64,000 bases of DNA from Argonema galeatum A003/A1 (GCF_023333595.1 NZ_JAIQZM010000006.1:1-64000); one strand, 5' to 3'. Shown: positions 17,071 to 26,368, counted from the stretch's first letter. Notes: generated by a model from the sequence alone, not told the origin. Made by a program: numbers and translations.

Positions 17071-17410
17071 ATGTCACAATTGGAACTGTTGCTTTGACAG
17101 GAGAGTCAAACAGGTGTGGATATCCTAGAATCTGCCGAATTTGAGTTTTTACTGAGTCTGGCTCTACTGTATCTCAGCTAAATTTATGGATGCTACTGAA
17201 AATGTCCGATCGCAAATCTTACCAGTAAAATTGCCCAAAAAACCTGTCTCTGTTTGTCAAGCGATCGCGCTAGGATAAAGCAAACGGACAAGAGATTACT
17301 CAAAATTAAGCGGTGAATAAACTAGCAGCCGATTGCATTAAAAAACGAGACGATACCTAGTTAAACGGATTCTAATTTTTTCTCTTTACGGGATTATTTC
17401 AGGAGAGGTT
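17071..17410. other. Divergent promoter region between NatB-like and Tic22-like genes
   Basis: About 340 bp with HIP1-like sites and AT-rich stretches. It holds the 5' leaders of both genes; AGGAGAGG precedes the Tic22-like ATG. No other feature seen. Confidence 0.5.
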
Positions 17411-18295
17411 ATGAAATCGATAGTTCGCTGGGGTGCAACATTAGGTCTGATTGGCAGTACCTTACTAAGCACTTTGTTCGTCGGAAATCTGCGGGCACTT
17501 GCCCTCACACAAGAGGAGGTTGTGCAAAAGCTAAGACCGATACCAGTATTTATTGTTGCTAATCCGCAATCTGGTGAATTACTGGTCGGTCGTGTAAATA
17601 ATGCACAGGGCGCTAATGCGGCGAATGGACAGAACAATGTTTCCGTAGCTCGCATTTTTATCAGCCAACAAGATGCTCAGGCTTTTTTGGATAAGCTGAA
17701 AACTGAAAGACCTGAGATCGGCAGAAATATGCAGGTAATACCAAGATCTCTGGGGGAATTATACCAGCGGGCTCAAGAAAATAAAAACCAGGCAGAGCGG
17801 TTGGTATTTGATATGGTGCCGGTCAAGCAGCAAGTAGATTCGGCATTGGCGATGCTGCGGCAAAACGGTCAAAGGGAAAACGAATTTAATGGGGTGCCAC
17901 TATTCATTCCCAGAGGCGGGCCGGAGAAAGGATATATAACTATGCAAATTCCGGAAATGGGCAACCAGCAGATTATTCCGGTGTTCTTCAGTAGGGAAGA
18001 TGCACAGAATATGTTGAATCAATTTAAGCGACAAAATCCCCAACAGGCTTCCAATGCTGATATTGAGGTGGTGAACTTTGAGGGAGTGATTCAGACTTTG
18101 ACGAGCAAAAATGACCAATGGTTAAATCAACTGATGTTGATTCCGCCGCCAGAAGCGAGGGAATTTTTGCGATCGATCCAACAATCTGGTCGCCAAAACC
18201 AGAATTCGCCTGGGACTGGCACAACTACTCCCCCTGCTCGCAATAATCGATCGCAACCAGCCGCACCGCCAGCAAACAGACAGCAAAATAGGTGA
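17411..18295 (+). CDS. Tic22 family protein
   Basis: 294-aa exported protein. The signal peptide ([20 protein letters not shown]...ALA) is followed by [28 protein letters not shown] and paired [15 protein letters not shown] and [17 protein letters not shown] motifs typical of Tic22. Cyanobacterial Tic22 lies in the periplasm and lumen and helps outer-membrane biogenesis. The C-terminus (about 255-294) is a low-complexity Pro/Gln/Asn tail. AGGAGAGG stands 3 bp before the ATG. The next 180 bp are tandem repeats. Confidence 0.85.
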   Translation: MKSIVRWGATLGLIGSTLLSTLFVGNLRALALTQEEVVQKLRPIPVFIVANPQSGELLVGRVNNAQGANAANGQNNVSVARIFISQQDAQAFLDKLKTERPEIGRNMQVIPRSLGELYQRAQENKNQAERLVFDMVPVKQQVDSALAMLRQNGQRENEFNGVPLFIPRGGPEKGYITMQIPEMGNQQIIPVFFSREDAQNMLNQFKRQNPQQASNADIEVVNFEGVIQTLTSKNDQWLNQLMLIPPPEAREFLRSIQQSGRQNQNSPGTGTTTPPARNNRSQPAAPPANRQQNR

Positions 18296-18480
18296 TTGGG
18301 GATTGGGGATTGGGGATTGGGGATTGGGGATTGGGGATTGGGGATTGGGGATTGGGGATTGGGGATTGGGGATTGGTGGTTGATGACCACTGACAACTGA
18401 CCACTGACAACTGACCACTGACAACTGACCACTGACCACTGACCACTGACCACTGACCACTGACTAATGACTAATGACTA
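18294..18480. repeat. Compound tandem repeat tract between Tic22-like gene and prmC
   Basis: Ten or so copies of GGGATTGG (18294-18376) are followed by mixed 7- and 9-mers of the CTGACAACTGACCA type (18384-18462), then TAATGAC copies (18463-18480) that run into the prmC start codon. The minus strand shows spurious open frames because of the repeats. Confidence 0.95.
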
Positions 18481-19389
18481 ATGACCAATGACAAAATTGT
18501 TTCCGGTCTAGAACTTTGGCAGTGGCGTCAGAGTGCGTTAGTCAGCGCTAAGGCAGCTGATGTCCCGACTATGGAGGTGGACTGGATATTGCAAGAAGTA
18601 GCTGGACTCGATCGGTTGGCATTGCGTTTGGAGTCGTTTAAAAATTGGCCTCAGATTGAACTAAAGCTGCCACTATCAGAGTTGAAACAACTGTGGTGTA
18701 TGCGTCTTCACGATCGCTTGCCAGTACAGTATATAACTGGAATAACTCCCTGGCGGCATTTTAAATTGGCGGTTTCCCCAGCGGTGCTGATTCCCAGACC
18801 GGAGACAGAGTGCCTGATCGATTTAGCTATTGAAGCTGTCAAAAGAGGGGCGGCAAATCTCCCATGTCCCATGCCCCATTGGGCTGATTTGGGGACTGGG
18901 AGTGGCGCGATCGCGATCGGTTTGGCAGATGCCTTTTCTAAAGCTACAATTCATGCTGTGGACGAAAGCTTTGCTGCCCTATCCATTGCCCAGCAGAACG
19001 CCCAAGAAATAGGATTTACCGACAAAATCAAGTTTTATCAAGGTTCTTGGTTTGAGCCTTTACAGGCTCTTAAAGGCCAACTGAGCGGTATGGTATCGAA
19101 TCCACCTTACATTCCCAGCGAAATGGTACTGACTCTGCAACCGGAAGTCACCAAACACGAACCGCACCTCGCCTTGGATGGTGGAAACGATGGTTTGGAC
19201 TGCATTCGGCACTTAGTAGAGACAGCACCAGATTACCTGCTTCCTGGTGGCTTATGGTTGATTGAGATGATGGCAGGACAGGCAGAAGCGGTAGCGGAAT
19301 TGTTGCAACTAAACGGGAATTATACCGAAATTCAGATATTCTCAGATTTAGGGGGAATCGATCGATTTGCTTTGGCTTATCGTTGTTAA
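18481..19389 (+). CDS. prmC: Peptide chain release factor N5-glutamine methyltransferase
   Basis: 302-aa PrmC (HemK), which methylates the Gln of the GGQ motif in release factors RF1 and RF2. An N-terminal helical domain precedes the Rossmann methyltransferase: PVQYITGITPWRHFKL, VLIPRPETE, SAM-binding ADLGTGSGAIAIGLA (about residues 138-152), and the catalytic SNPPYIPSE. The first residues MTNDK are coded by the same TAATGAC/CAATGAC repeat that fills the upstream spacer, so the true start may lie slightly downstream and no Shine-Dalgarno sequence is seen. Confidence 0.95.
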   Translation: MTNDKIVSGLELWQWRQSALVSAKAADVPTMEVDWILQEVAGLDRLALRLESFKNWPQIELKLPLSELKQLWCMRLHDRLPVQYITGITPWRHFKLAVSPAVLIPRPETECLIDLAIEAVKRGAANLPCPMPHWADLGTGSGAIAIGLADAFSKATIHAVDESFAALSIAQQNAQEIGFTDKIKFYQGSWFEPLQALKGQLSGMVSNPPYIPSEMVLTLQPEVTKHEPHLALDGGNDGLDCIRHLVETAPDYLLPGGLWLIEMMAGQAEAVAELLQLNGNYTEIQIFSDLGGIDRFALAYRC

Positions 19390-19528
19390 TTAGCTTGTCC
19401 TCTCAGATTACGATCTCTCAAAAAAATCATGCTTTCAATTCACGCTTGGCTTTCTGAGCTTGAAGCTTTGCCCAAAGAGCTTCTGCGTAAGTCCTACAAT
19501 TGATTGCTAAACCGATCGCAAATGACCA
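19390..19528. other. Short spacer between prmC and tsaC
   Basis: 139 bp; contains AAGCTT-rich text and ends in CAAATGACCAATGACC, again a TAATGAC-like repeat directly at a start codon. No gene. Confidence 0.45.
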
Positions 19529-20122
19529 ATGACCCAAGTCCCCCTTGACATTCTGGTAGATAAAGCACGTTCTGGCTATCTGGTAAGCTTTCTTACAGAT
19601 ACTGTGCCAGCATTGGCAGCTTTGCCGGAGAAGGGAGATTTAATTTTTGAGGCGAAGCAACGGCGACAAGATAAACCGCTGATTTTGATGGGTGCGAGGT
19701 CATTTGACCTCTGGCCTTTTTGTAGGGGAACTGCCCAAGAGTTGCAGTTTTGGCAGAAAATTGCCGATCGCTACTGGCCTGGTGCTATAACCTTGGTATT
19801 ACCGGCGTCAGAGAGGGTTCCTGTCTCGATTAACCTAACTGACCCTACAACTATTGGGTTGCGAGTGCCGAATTGTGCTCTAGCTCGTCAGATTCTAGCC
19901 CAAACTGGCCCACTGGCAACCACCAGCGCCAATTTATCAGGTCAGCCCCCTTTGCAAACAATGTCAGAAATTGAAGCCCAGTTTCCCGACGTTCTGACTC
20001 TTGTGCCTTCTCCATTAGAATCAACCAATACAAGTGGCGGTATTCCTTCCACAGTTGCCAAATGGACGGGCAGTGGTTGGGAAATATTACGACAAGGAGC
20101 GGTTTACTTGGAAGTCTGTTAG
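19529..20122 (+). CDS. tsaC: L-threonylcarbamoyladenylate synthase (Sua5/YrdC/TsaC)
   Basis: 197-aa YrdC-domain protein making threonylcarbamoyl-AMP from Thr, bicarbonate and ATP, the first step of t6A37 tRNA modification. Seen: VSFLTDTVPALAALP (the usual PTDTxYGL motif is diverged here), KQRRQDKPLILM, the active-site TTSANLSGQPP (about residues 130-140) and GIPSTVAKWTGSGWEILRQG. Short TsaC form, without the Sua5 C-terminal domain. Works in the same pathway as TsaD (6257-7300). The YciO subgroup is an alternative. Confidence 0.88.
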   Translation: MTQVPLDILVDKARSGYLVSFLTDTVPALAALPEKGDLIFEAKQRRQDKPLILMGARSFDLWPFCRGTAQELQFWQKIADRYWPGAITLVLPASERVPVSINLTDPTTIGLRVPNCALARQILAQTGPLATTSANLSGQPPLQTMSEIEAQFPDVLTLVPSPLESTNTSGGIPSTVAKWTGSGWEILRQGAVYLEVC

Positions 20123-20182
20123 TCTGAATTTGCAGGGAGTAATTCCCTTTTTTTAAGCTTTAATTTTTAATTTTTAATCCTG

Positions 20183-21022
20183 ATGGACTCTAACCCAGAA
20201 GTATTGGCGCTCAAAGAAAAATTGCAGCAGGCTGAAGTAGCCTATCACATGGCAGCTGAGATGAGCCAATTTAAAGCTGGTTTTTTGGCTCGAATTTCCC
20301 ACGAATTGCGATCGCCTCTCAATAGTCTAATTGGTCTGCATCAGATAATTCTGTCCGATTTGTGCGAAGACCCAGCTGAAGAAAGAGAATTTGTGGCGCA
20401 AGCCCATGCCTCTGCCTTGAAAATGGTAGCATTGCTCGATGAAATTCTCAAAGTTGCCAGAACAGAATATGGCACAAATCAGCTGGAAATACAGCCTGTG
20501 CAACTAGCACAGGTTTTAGCGCAAGTCTATGACTTGACCCACTTACAGGCGGCAAATCGCAACCTCCGTCTTCAAGTAATGCCAGCCGACCCGGAAATTT
20601 ATGTCATGGCAGACCACCGCTGGTTGCGGCAGGTGTTAATGAATTTGGTGGACACGCCACTGAAACTGATGCAGGAAGGTAACATTACCGTTTCCGTCCA
20701 TCCAGATGCGGCATCGGGGTATGTCCGGATCTGGATTGAAGACGAACGTCCGGCCAGTACTTGGACTGACCGAGTAGATTTGTTCGGGTCTGTTCCCGAA
20801 ACTGATAAATCTATTAAAACTGATAAAACCATTGATGAGAATTTTACACTCTCACCAGGACTTACTCTACTGATCTGTCAGACTCTTTTGGAACTGATGA
20901 AGGGATGCTTGGAAGTGTTGGCAGTCCCCTCACCGGGCGCGGAGTCTAATGTGACTCGCATCCAATGCTCTATCCCCTTAATGATTCTCCAGACGCCATC
21001 GCTGGGGCAGGAAGGGAAGTAG
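20183..21022 (+). CDS. Short sensor histidine kinase
   Basis: 279-aa cytoplasmic histidine kinase without a recognisable input domain. The HisKA H-box is FLARISHELRSPLNSLIG (His at about residue 40); the ATPase domain is weak: DHRWLRQVLMNLVDTPLKLM is the N-box, but the expected DxGxG (G1) reads IEDERPAS and the G2 loop is replaced by a Thr/Lys-rich stretch, leading to LSPGLTLLICQTLLELM. Catalysis may thus be lost, leaving a dimer or phosphotransfer role. The 3' end overlaps the convergent GNAT gene by 53 bp. Confidence 0.75.
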   Translation: MDSNPEVLALKEKLQQAEVAYHMAAEMSQFKAGFLARISHELRSPLNSLIGLHQIILSDLCEDPAEEREFVAQAHASALKMVALLDEILKVARTEYGTNQLEIQPVQLAQVLAQVYDLTHLQAANRNLRLQVMPADPEIYVMADHRWLRQVLMNLVDTPLKLMQEGNITVSVHPDAASGYVRIWIEDERPASTWTDRVDLFGSVPETDKSIKTDKTIDENFTLSPGLTLLICQTLLELMKGCLEVLAVPSPGAESNVTRIQCSIPLMILQTPSLGQEGK

Positions 21023-21443
21023 CTTGGGGTTTGTTGTACAGCACCATTGTGGTACTGGGGTTGGGAAACTGAAAACCAAGTCTCAAGTAAAAGCCCTGTT
21101 GATATGTAGTCATCAGATATACTCTCTCTACGCGGCTGATCCGCGGATGATCTAACAGTGTTTCGATCATCTTGCGTCCCAGGCTAAGTCCGCGATAATC
21201 GGGGTGAATCACGACATCCCAAATTGTGGCCCTATAGACGCAATCTGAGTTTGCCCTGCAAAACCCGATTAACCGATTTTCGTCCCAGACACTGATTACA
21301 GGATCGCTGTTGGCTATAGCAACTGCCAAATCTTCTATTTTCCGGTTTTGCGCCCAGAAAGCCGCCAGTTTAAACAGTTCCTGTAGTTGATTGAGGTCTA
21401 CTTGCGATCGCAAATCGCAGAACTTAATATTACGACCATCCAT
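20970..21443 (-). CDS. GNAT family N-acetyltransferase
   Basis: 157-aa GNAT protein related to the one at 14689. Seen: VISVWDENRLIGFCRA, ATIWDVVIHPDYRGLSLGRKM (acetyl-CoA loop, about residues 73-93) and GFYLRLGFQFPNPSTTM. Compared with the 14689 protein it lacks the N-terminal extension and has its own 15-residue C-terminal tail. Substrate unknown. It converges with and overlaps the histidine kinase gene. Confidence 0.8.
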   Translation of the reverse strand: MDGRNIKFCDLRSQVDLNQLQELFKLAAFWAQNRKIEDLAVAIANSDPVISVWDENRLIGFCRANSDCVYRATIWDVVIHPDYRGLSLGRKMIETLLDHPRISRVERVYLMTTYQQGFYLRLGFQFPNPSTTMVLYNKPQATSLPAPAMASGESLRG

Positions 21444-21624
21444 CGTTATCGATAACCTAGAATCTTTTACCGAGTCATTTTACTAATCTACTAGCGGTCA
21501 ATTGGTGTCCAATCGCACTGAAATTTTCTAATTTCTGTCTTATCTGAAGAAAAGCTACCGCTTATTTTACTGATTAACTCAAGTTGCTATTACGTTCCCT
21601 TGACTCTTGTTCCGAATGGATATT

Positions 21625-21677
21625 AGTACGTAGTAGCGCTTTAGCGCTCTTTAAACACTAAAACGCAACTACGTACT
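21625..21677. repeat. Palindromic dispersed repeat, copy 3 (diverged)
   Basis: AGTACGTAGTAGCGCTTTAGCGCT paired with ACTAAAACGCAACTACGTACT; same layout as 8167 and 10754 but with substitutions on both arms. It lies 12 bp past the hemB stop and may supply its 3' hairpin. Confidence 0.75.
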
Positions 21678-21689
21678 TAATGAAATTTC

Positions 21690-22667
21690 CTACATCCAAC
21701 GGGCAGCATCTTTAGCATGATAGGTTAAAATCAGATCTGCTCCAGCCCGCTTGAAGCCGGTCAAAGTTTCCATTACTACCCGCTCCTCATCAATCCAGCC
21801 GTTGAGAGCAGCTGCCTTGATCATGGAATACTCGCCAGAAACATTGTAAGCCGCAACCGGCAAGTTAGTAGCTTCTTTGACACGCCAGATCACGTCCATA
21901 TAGGCAAGAGCCGGTTTTACCATGAGCATATCGGCTCCTTCGGCGATGTCCAGTTCGATTTCCTTAAGGGCTTCGCGGGCGTTCCCTGGGTCCATTTGGT
22001 AGGTTCTGCGATCGCCAAATTGGGGTATTGACTCCGCTGCATCCCGGAACGGCCCGTAGTAGGCCGAAGCATACTTAGCTGCGTAGGAAAGAATCGGTGT
22101 ATCTTGATACCCAGCTTCATCCAATCCGATCCGAATTGCCTGTACAAAACCGTCCATCATTCCAGAAGGCGCGATGATATCCGCACCGGCTTTAGCTTGA
22201 GAAACGGCTGTTTTCTTCAGTAATTCCAATGTTGGATCGTTCAATACGCGCCCGCTTAAGTCGCCAACTTCCAGATAGCCGCAGTGGCCGTGACTGGTAT
22301 ATTCGCAGAGGCAGGTATCAGCTATTACAACCAAATCCGGTACAGCTTCTTTTACTGCCGTGGCTGCTTTTTGTACAATTCCACAATCGTGCCAAGCCCC
22401 GGTAGCATCTGCATCTTTATCTTCAGGAATGCCAAACAGGATGATAGAAGGGATGCCCAGGTCATAAACTTCTTTGGCTTCTTCGACAATTTTGTCTACC
22501 GAAAGTTGGTAGACACCCGGCATAGATTTAACTTCTTTAGCAATTGCTTCGCCCGGTACTGCAAACAGCGGATATATTAGATCGCTTGTTGTTAAAGCAT
22601 TTTCACGCACCATGCGGCGAAGCTGAGGTGAGGTGCGGAGGCGGCGGGGGCGATTGATGGGGAACAT
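21690..22667 (-). CDS. hemB: Delta-aminolevulinic acid dehydratase (porphobilinogen synthase)
   Basis: 325-aa HemB, condensing two 5-aminolevulinate molecules to porphobilinogen for chlorophyll, heme and bilins. Seen: [20 protein letters not shown] at the N-terminus, the metal-site stretch [16 protein letters not shown] (about residues 118-133), the active-site Lys region in [10 protein letters not shown], and [12 protein letters not shown] with the Schiff-base Lys (about residue 250). The start is set at MFPINRP; the longer open frame to 22760 is in repeat sequence. Confidence 0.97.
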   Translation of the reverse strand: MFPINRPRRLRTSPQLRRMVRENALTTSDLIYPLFAVPGEAIAKEVKSMPGVYQLSVDKIVEEAKEVYDLGIPSIILFGIPEDKDADATGAWHDCGIVQKAATAVKEAVPDLVVIADTCLCEYTSHGHCGYLEVGDLSGRVLNDPTLELLKKTAVSQAKAGADIIAPSGMMDGFVQAIRIGLDEAGYQDTPILSYAAKYASAYYGPFRDAAESIPQFGDRRTYQMDPGNAREALKEIELDIAEGADMLMVKPALAYMDVIWRVKEATNLPVAAYNVSGEYSMIKAAALNGWIDEERVVMETLTGFKRAGADLILTYHAKDAARWM

Positions 22668-22688
22668 GGCGTTTGATAAAGCTATAGA

Positions 22689-22766
22689 GTAGGTTGGGTT
22701 GAGGTCAGAAAACCCAACCTCAATCAAGGCTTTGTTGGGTTTCGCTCGCGCTCTACCCAACCTACA
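22689..22766. repeat. Inverted GTAGGTTGGGTT repeat between rpmA and hemB
   Basis: GTAGGTTGGGTT at the left, its complement ACCCAACCTAC at the right, and nested AACCCAACCTC/TGTTGGGTTT between. The same family is at 10902-10940. It sits at the 3' end of rpmA. Confidence 0.75.
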
Positions 22767-22769
22767 ATT

Positions 22770-23066
22770 TTAGACCGCAACTGCTACGGGTTCAGCTGCA
22801 ATTTCAGCAACAACTTTGGGGTAAACGCTGACTTTCTTGCGGGTTTTACCCTTTCTTTCAAAGGTGACGATGCCATCCGTGAGGGCAAACAGGGTGTCGT
22901 CGCTGCCGATACCCACGTTATTGCCGGGGTGAAACTTGGTTCCGCGCTGACGGATGAGAATGTTGCCTGCTTTGACAACTTGACCGCCGAAGCGTTTGAC
23001 GCCGAGACGCTGGGCATTTGAGTCGCGACCGTTGCGTGTACTACCAGTACCTTTCTTGTGAGCCAT
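22770..23066 (-). CDS. rpmA: 50S ribosomal protein L27
   Basis: 98-aa bL27. The N-terminus [20 protein letters not shown] and the core [29 protein letters not shown] are diagnostic. The mature N-terminus reaches the peptidyl-transferase centre. The C-terminal tail after [10 protein letters not shown] is Ala/Val rich. AGAGGAAATC precedes the ATG. It follows rplU by 27 bp, the standard rplU-rpmA operon. Confidence 0.97.
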   Translation of the reverse strand: MAHKKGTGSTRNGRDSNAQRLGVKRFGGQVVKAGNILIRQRGTKFHPGNNVGIGSDDTLFALTDGIVTFERKGKTRKKVSVYPKVVAEIAAEPVAVAV

Positions 23067-23093
23067 GATTTCCTCTATTTTTTCTACTACTAA

Positions 23094-23507
23094 CTATTCT
23101 GCTGCGTTATCAGCGGTTTCTTCGGGAGCAGCTGATTTTTGGGGGGCTTCAGGCTGGGATGATGAAGTTTCAGCAGTTGCGATCGCTTCCCCGTTCAAAC
23201 TGATAGAGTTAATCATCAGGCGAGTGATTTCCTGGCGATGCCCCCGTTTTTTGCGGGTTTTCTTCTTGGGCTTCATCTTGTAGACGATGACTTTGCGCCC
23301 GCGAAAGTGTCGCATCACTGTGCCTTCTACGGTAGCGCCTTCGACTAAGGGCTGACCGATGCTAATTTCGCCGTCGTTGTGAACGAACAGTACTTTGTCG
23401 ATCGTAACTTGTGCTTCTGGTTCAACGTGCAGCAGTTCGATATCGTAGAAGCGGCCCGGTTCTACTCGCAGTTGTTTGCCGCCGGTTTCAATAATTGCGT
23501 AAGTCAT
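23094..23507 (-). CDS. rplU: 50S ribosomal protein L21
   Basis: 137-aa bL21: [18 protein letters not shown] at the start, [17 protein letters not shown], and the basic core [26 protein letters not shown]. The last 30 residues ([17 protein letters not shown]...) are an acidic Ala/Glu tail of the kind seen in cyanobacterial L21. Start chosen at MTYAIIE; the frame extends to 23552 without conservation. Confidence 0.97.
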   Translation of the reverse strand: MTYAIIETGGKQLRVEPGRFYDIELLHVEPEAQVTIDKVLFVHNDGEISIGQPLVEGATVEGTVMRHFRGRKVIVYKMKPKKKTRKKRGHRQEITRLMINSISLNGEAIATAETSSSQPEAPQKSAAPEETADNAAE

Positions 23508-23647
23508 GAGATTGTCCGAAAGGTTTGCCGTACAGGTAGCTGATTGGGGCATGGGACAGCAAGACTATTGCCTGTTCTCAATTTCCAATTAACAGCTTTT
23601 GGAATGTGTTGACCTGATCCGAGCAGGATTAGACACACAATCTCTTA

Positions 23648-23676
23648 TCATCTGTTATTTGGTGGGTGGTTGTCAA
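23648..23676 (-). promoter_or_regulatory. Possible promoter for rplU-rpmA
   Basis: On the minus strand TTGACA (23671-23676) is followed 17-18 bp later by GATGAT (23648-23653), a weak -10. It lies about 140 bp before the rplU start, leaving a leader long enough for regulation. Motif-based only. Confidence 0.4.
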
Positions 23677-23876
23677 GTGCGATCGCTAGAAAATCCCTAA
23701 TACTACTCCGAAATAAAAGATCAGCACCTTTTTCCCCATTTTCAGGCTCAATTTTGCTAGAAAAAGTTTGATTCATTTCGTTAAACTCAACATATAATAT
23801 AAAGGTTATAAGAGTCAGTGCCAACCCTACTTAGTAGTTCAAAATATTCAATATCAAGCGATTCTGAAGAGTTATT

Positions 23877-25373
23877 ATGCGTTTACTACGAGTCCAAGTT
23901 CCTAACTTTCGCGTGTTACAAAATGTCGATATTACTTTTGAAAAAGATTTTTTCCCTAGTATTTTCCCGCTTGGCAGTCAAAATGGAGGCGGGAAAAGTA
24001 CACTTTTACAATTAATTTTTGGATTACTGCATTGTTCTACTAATCCCGATCGCGTAGATTTTTTGAAAAATTTGCTTTATGGGTTTAAAATTTACGATCA
24101 TTCTAGTGAAAGAATACTATTAATAATTGATATTTTGGATGGAGAAAAACCTATAAAACTTGAGTTTTTTATTTGTGATAATTCTTATATTGGAGATTCA
24201 ATCCAAGCTATAAAAGCAGGAATTAAGGATAAAAATGGTTTTGCATTTTCTATGGAAAAATTAGAAAATGTAAAAAATAAAATTTCCGATTTTACCAAAG
24301 AAAGTAAACAATTAGAAAAAAGCTTATCTCGACTGGAAAAAGTGAAAAGAATTGAAAATGATGAACAAAAAATAATCCATCTTAAAAATGAAATTACCGA
24401 GCTTCAAAAATTAGGATTACTTCAAGAATCTCAATTAGGAGACCCTTTGATTCTATCTTTCGGTAACTCTAGTATGCCATCTTTTGAAGAAGTTCAAAAC
24501 GAAATACAACAAAGATTGGAATACCTTGCATCGAATATTTACCAATCCAATACTGAGCGTAAACAGATTGAGCAGACTCTAAAAGAGGTTTTAAATTTTT
24601 TACAATTAAACAATTGGCTCTATGTATGCCACTATTCGGCGGACGGGGATGAAGCTGAAGAGGATATTTTACTTTGCCGTATAGATAACATAGATATAAC
24701 TCAAACAGAATCTTTTCTCAAAGAACTTTCACAAAAAATATTTCTGGCTGCTCCTGCTACCCAAGTTTTCCTTTTTCTTTCTCCTAAATCAAGAAAACTA
24801 TTATTCAGAGAGCAAAATGAAGAAAACGATTACTATTCACAGCTAAAAGATGCCAAATCTAAGTTAACAGGTTTTTTTACTTATGATTTTCTAGCTGTAT
24901 ATCTACTAATTGAATCCTTTAAAGCAGCTAGAGATAAAGATTTTAGAAAAGCTATACAAACAGGTGAATATGGTAATAGCTATCAAGAACTTATTAAGGA
25001 TTTGAATCTCCTGTTACTAAACAAAAAGATAAATTTAGAAACAGACTTTTCTGGCGTCAACTTTAAATTAGATAAAGATGATGAGAATATAGAGCTATAT
25101 CCAGAAGATTTAAGTCATGGCGAATTAAAGAGACTAAGCATTTATATGTGGCTGAAATACTATAATATAGAAAATGCGATCGTCCTCATGGATGAAATAG
25201 AAATTGCATTTCATCCTGATTGGCAATATCAAATAATTTCAGACCTCAAAGAATGGGCACCGAGTAATCAATATATTTTGGCAACTCATTCTTATGAGCT
25301 ATGTCAAGCACTTACACCTGCTCATGTTAAGGAACTAGAACCAAAACTTCTTAAGCAAAACCCTTCCAATTAA
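23877..25373 (+). CDS. SMC/ABC-like AAA ATPase, first gene of putative defence pair
   Basis: 498-aa ATPase of the AAA15/AAA21 (OLD- and AriA-like) type. Seen: MRLLRVQVPNFRVLQNVDITF, Walker A GSQNGGGKSTLLQL (about residues 35-48), a coiled-coil middle (about 125-240, rich in Glu, Lys and Leu), ABC signature DLSHGELKRLSIYMWL (about 418-433), Walker B AIVLMDEIEIAFHPDW (about 443-458) and an H-loop ILATHSYELC. GAAGAG lies 5 bp before the ATG. The gene is much richer in AT than its neighbours, which suggests transfer. It is followed 2 bp later by a TOPRIM-like gene, and the pair matches the ATPase-plus-TOPRIM layout of PARIS-type defence. Assignment to a named system is not established. Confidence 0.8.
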   Translation: MRLLRVQVPNFRVLQNVDITFEKDFFPSIFPLGSQNGGGKSTLLQLIFGLLHCSTNPDRVDFLKNLLYGFKIYDHSSERILLIIDILDGEKPIKLEFFICDNSYIGDSIQAIKAGIKDKNGFAFSMEKLENVKNKISDFTKESKQLEKSLSRLEKVKRIENDEQKIIHLKNEITELQKLGLLQESQLGDPLILSFGNSSMPSFEEVQNEIQQRLEYLASNIYQSNTERKQIEQTLKEVLNFLQLNNWLYVCHYSADGDEAEEDILLCRIDNIDITQTESFLKELSQKIFLAAPATQVFLFLSPKSRKLLFREQNEENDYYSQLKDAKSKLTGFFTYDFLAVYLLIESFKAARDKDFRKAIQTGEYGNSYQELIKDLNLLLLNKKINLETDFSGVNFKLDKDDENIELYPEDLSHGELKRLSIYMWLKYYNIENAIVLMDEIEIAFHPDWQYQIISDLKEWAPSNQYILATHSYELCQALTPAHVKELEPKLLKQNPSN

Positions 25374-25375
25374 TT

Positions 25376-26326
25376 ATGAGTCTCAATCCTGAGCAGTTAA
25401 AGCGACACTGTGAAATTATTATTCAATCTCGGAGAATTAAAAATAAAATAGTTGTGTTATGTGAAGGAGAACGGGGTATCAAAGATACTAGGGATAGATT
25501 ATCACCTCAATCTTATGCAAGAATGGAACAAATGCCAGATGCAAACTTTTACAAAGCGTGTGTTCCAAGATGGTGGAGTCAGTATAAACCAGAGTTTTTT
25601 AATTGTGGCGATCGCAAAGATGTAATAGATAGCTATTTTACCCTTTTAGAGATTCATAAACAAGACAGTAAAAACTCATATTTAATCCCAGAGAAACTTT
25701 TTGCCATTGTAGATTTGGATTTGCAATTACAAAAGATTGATAATTATACTTTTTCCGATACAGAAGCTATTTTCTGCGATCTTTACGGACAATGCAAAGT
25801 CAATGAAATAAATGCAAATAATCATCGTATATGGGTGACAGGGTTAGTTCATAAAGAAGCTTATTTTTTAATACCCGATCTGCAAGAAGTATTTGATAAT
25901 ATTTTTGCTTCTCCGCTTTATAATAGCAATTCTTTGGTACTTGAAAATATTTACTTAACTATGGCAGATGCAATAGTTGACGATGTAGATTTAAAGAATA
26001 ACTTACCAACAATAGCCAATCGGATTAATTATTTGCCTAGTTTAGATTGTACTGACGTAGATAAATTGCGCGACTCATGGAAAGCAGAATTTGACAACAC
26101 CCAGGATGATATAGAGAAAAATGAGTTAATTCTTGCTTTGCTGACAATTAAAAAAGCTAAGGATTACTGGAATAAAATTCACCCTCCCACTGATTACAGT
26201 TCTCCAGCAGAGAGATTTAGAGAACAACTGTTATTAGAAATTGGACAATTTTATTCGCATAGAGATAGTCGCGATTCTAGATATCATATTTCTTTTTTGT
26301 TGGCAACTTTATACAAATTTGTATAA
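25376..26326 (+). CDS. TOPRIM-like protein, second gene of putative defence pair
   Basis: 316-aa AT-rich gene product. Near the N-terminus KIVVLCEGERG (Glu at about residue 29) and further on LFAIVDLDLQ (about residues 113-122) fit the TOPRIM pattern of a conserved Glu and a DxD pair, as in OLD, GajA and DUF4435/AriB nucleases. A following KEAYFLIPDLQEVFDN segment resembles the conserved region after the DxD motif. The C-terminal half is helical without a recognised domain. It starts 2 bp after the ATPase stop, so the two are translationally coupled. A nuclease or tRNase effector released by the ATPase is the inferred role. Confidence 0.6.
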   Translation: MSLNPEQLKRHCEIIIQSRRIKNKIVVLCEGERGIKDTRDRLSPQSYARMEQMPDANFYKACVPRWWSQYKPEFFNCGDRKDVIDSYFTLLEIHKQDSKNSYLIPEKLFAIVDLDLQLQKIDNYTFSDTEAIFCDLYGQCKVNEINANNHRIWVTGLVHKEAYFLIPDLQEVFDNIFASPLYNSNSLVLENIYLTMADAIVDDVDLKNNLPTIANRINYLPSLDCTDVDKLRDSWKAEFDNTQDDIEKNELILALLTIKKAKDYWNKIHPPTDYSSPAERFREQLLLEIGQFYSHRDSRDSRYHISFLLATLYKFV

Positions 26327-26368
26327 TAAGTAGGTGGCCATAAATAAACGTAAAACTGCCAGGCCCTT

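Noticed and set aside
18122-18460. Three overlapping minus-strand frames rich in PNPQSPI and VVSGQ
   Set aside because: They are translations of GGGATTGG and CTGACCA tandem repeats, out of frame with each other and antisense to the Tic22-like gene end.
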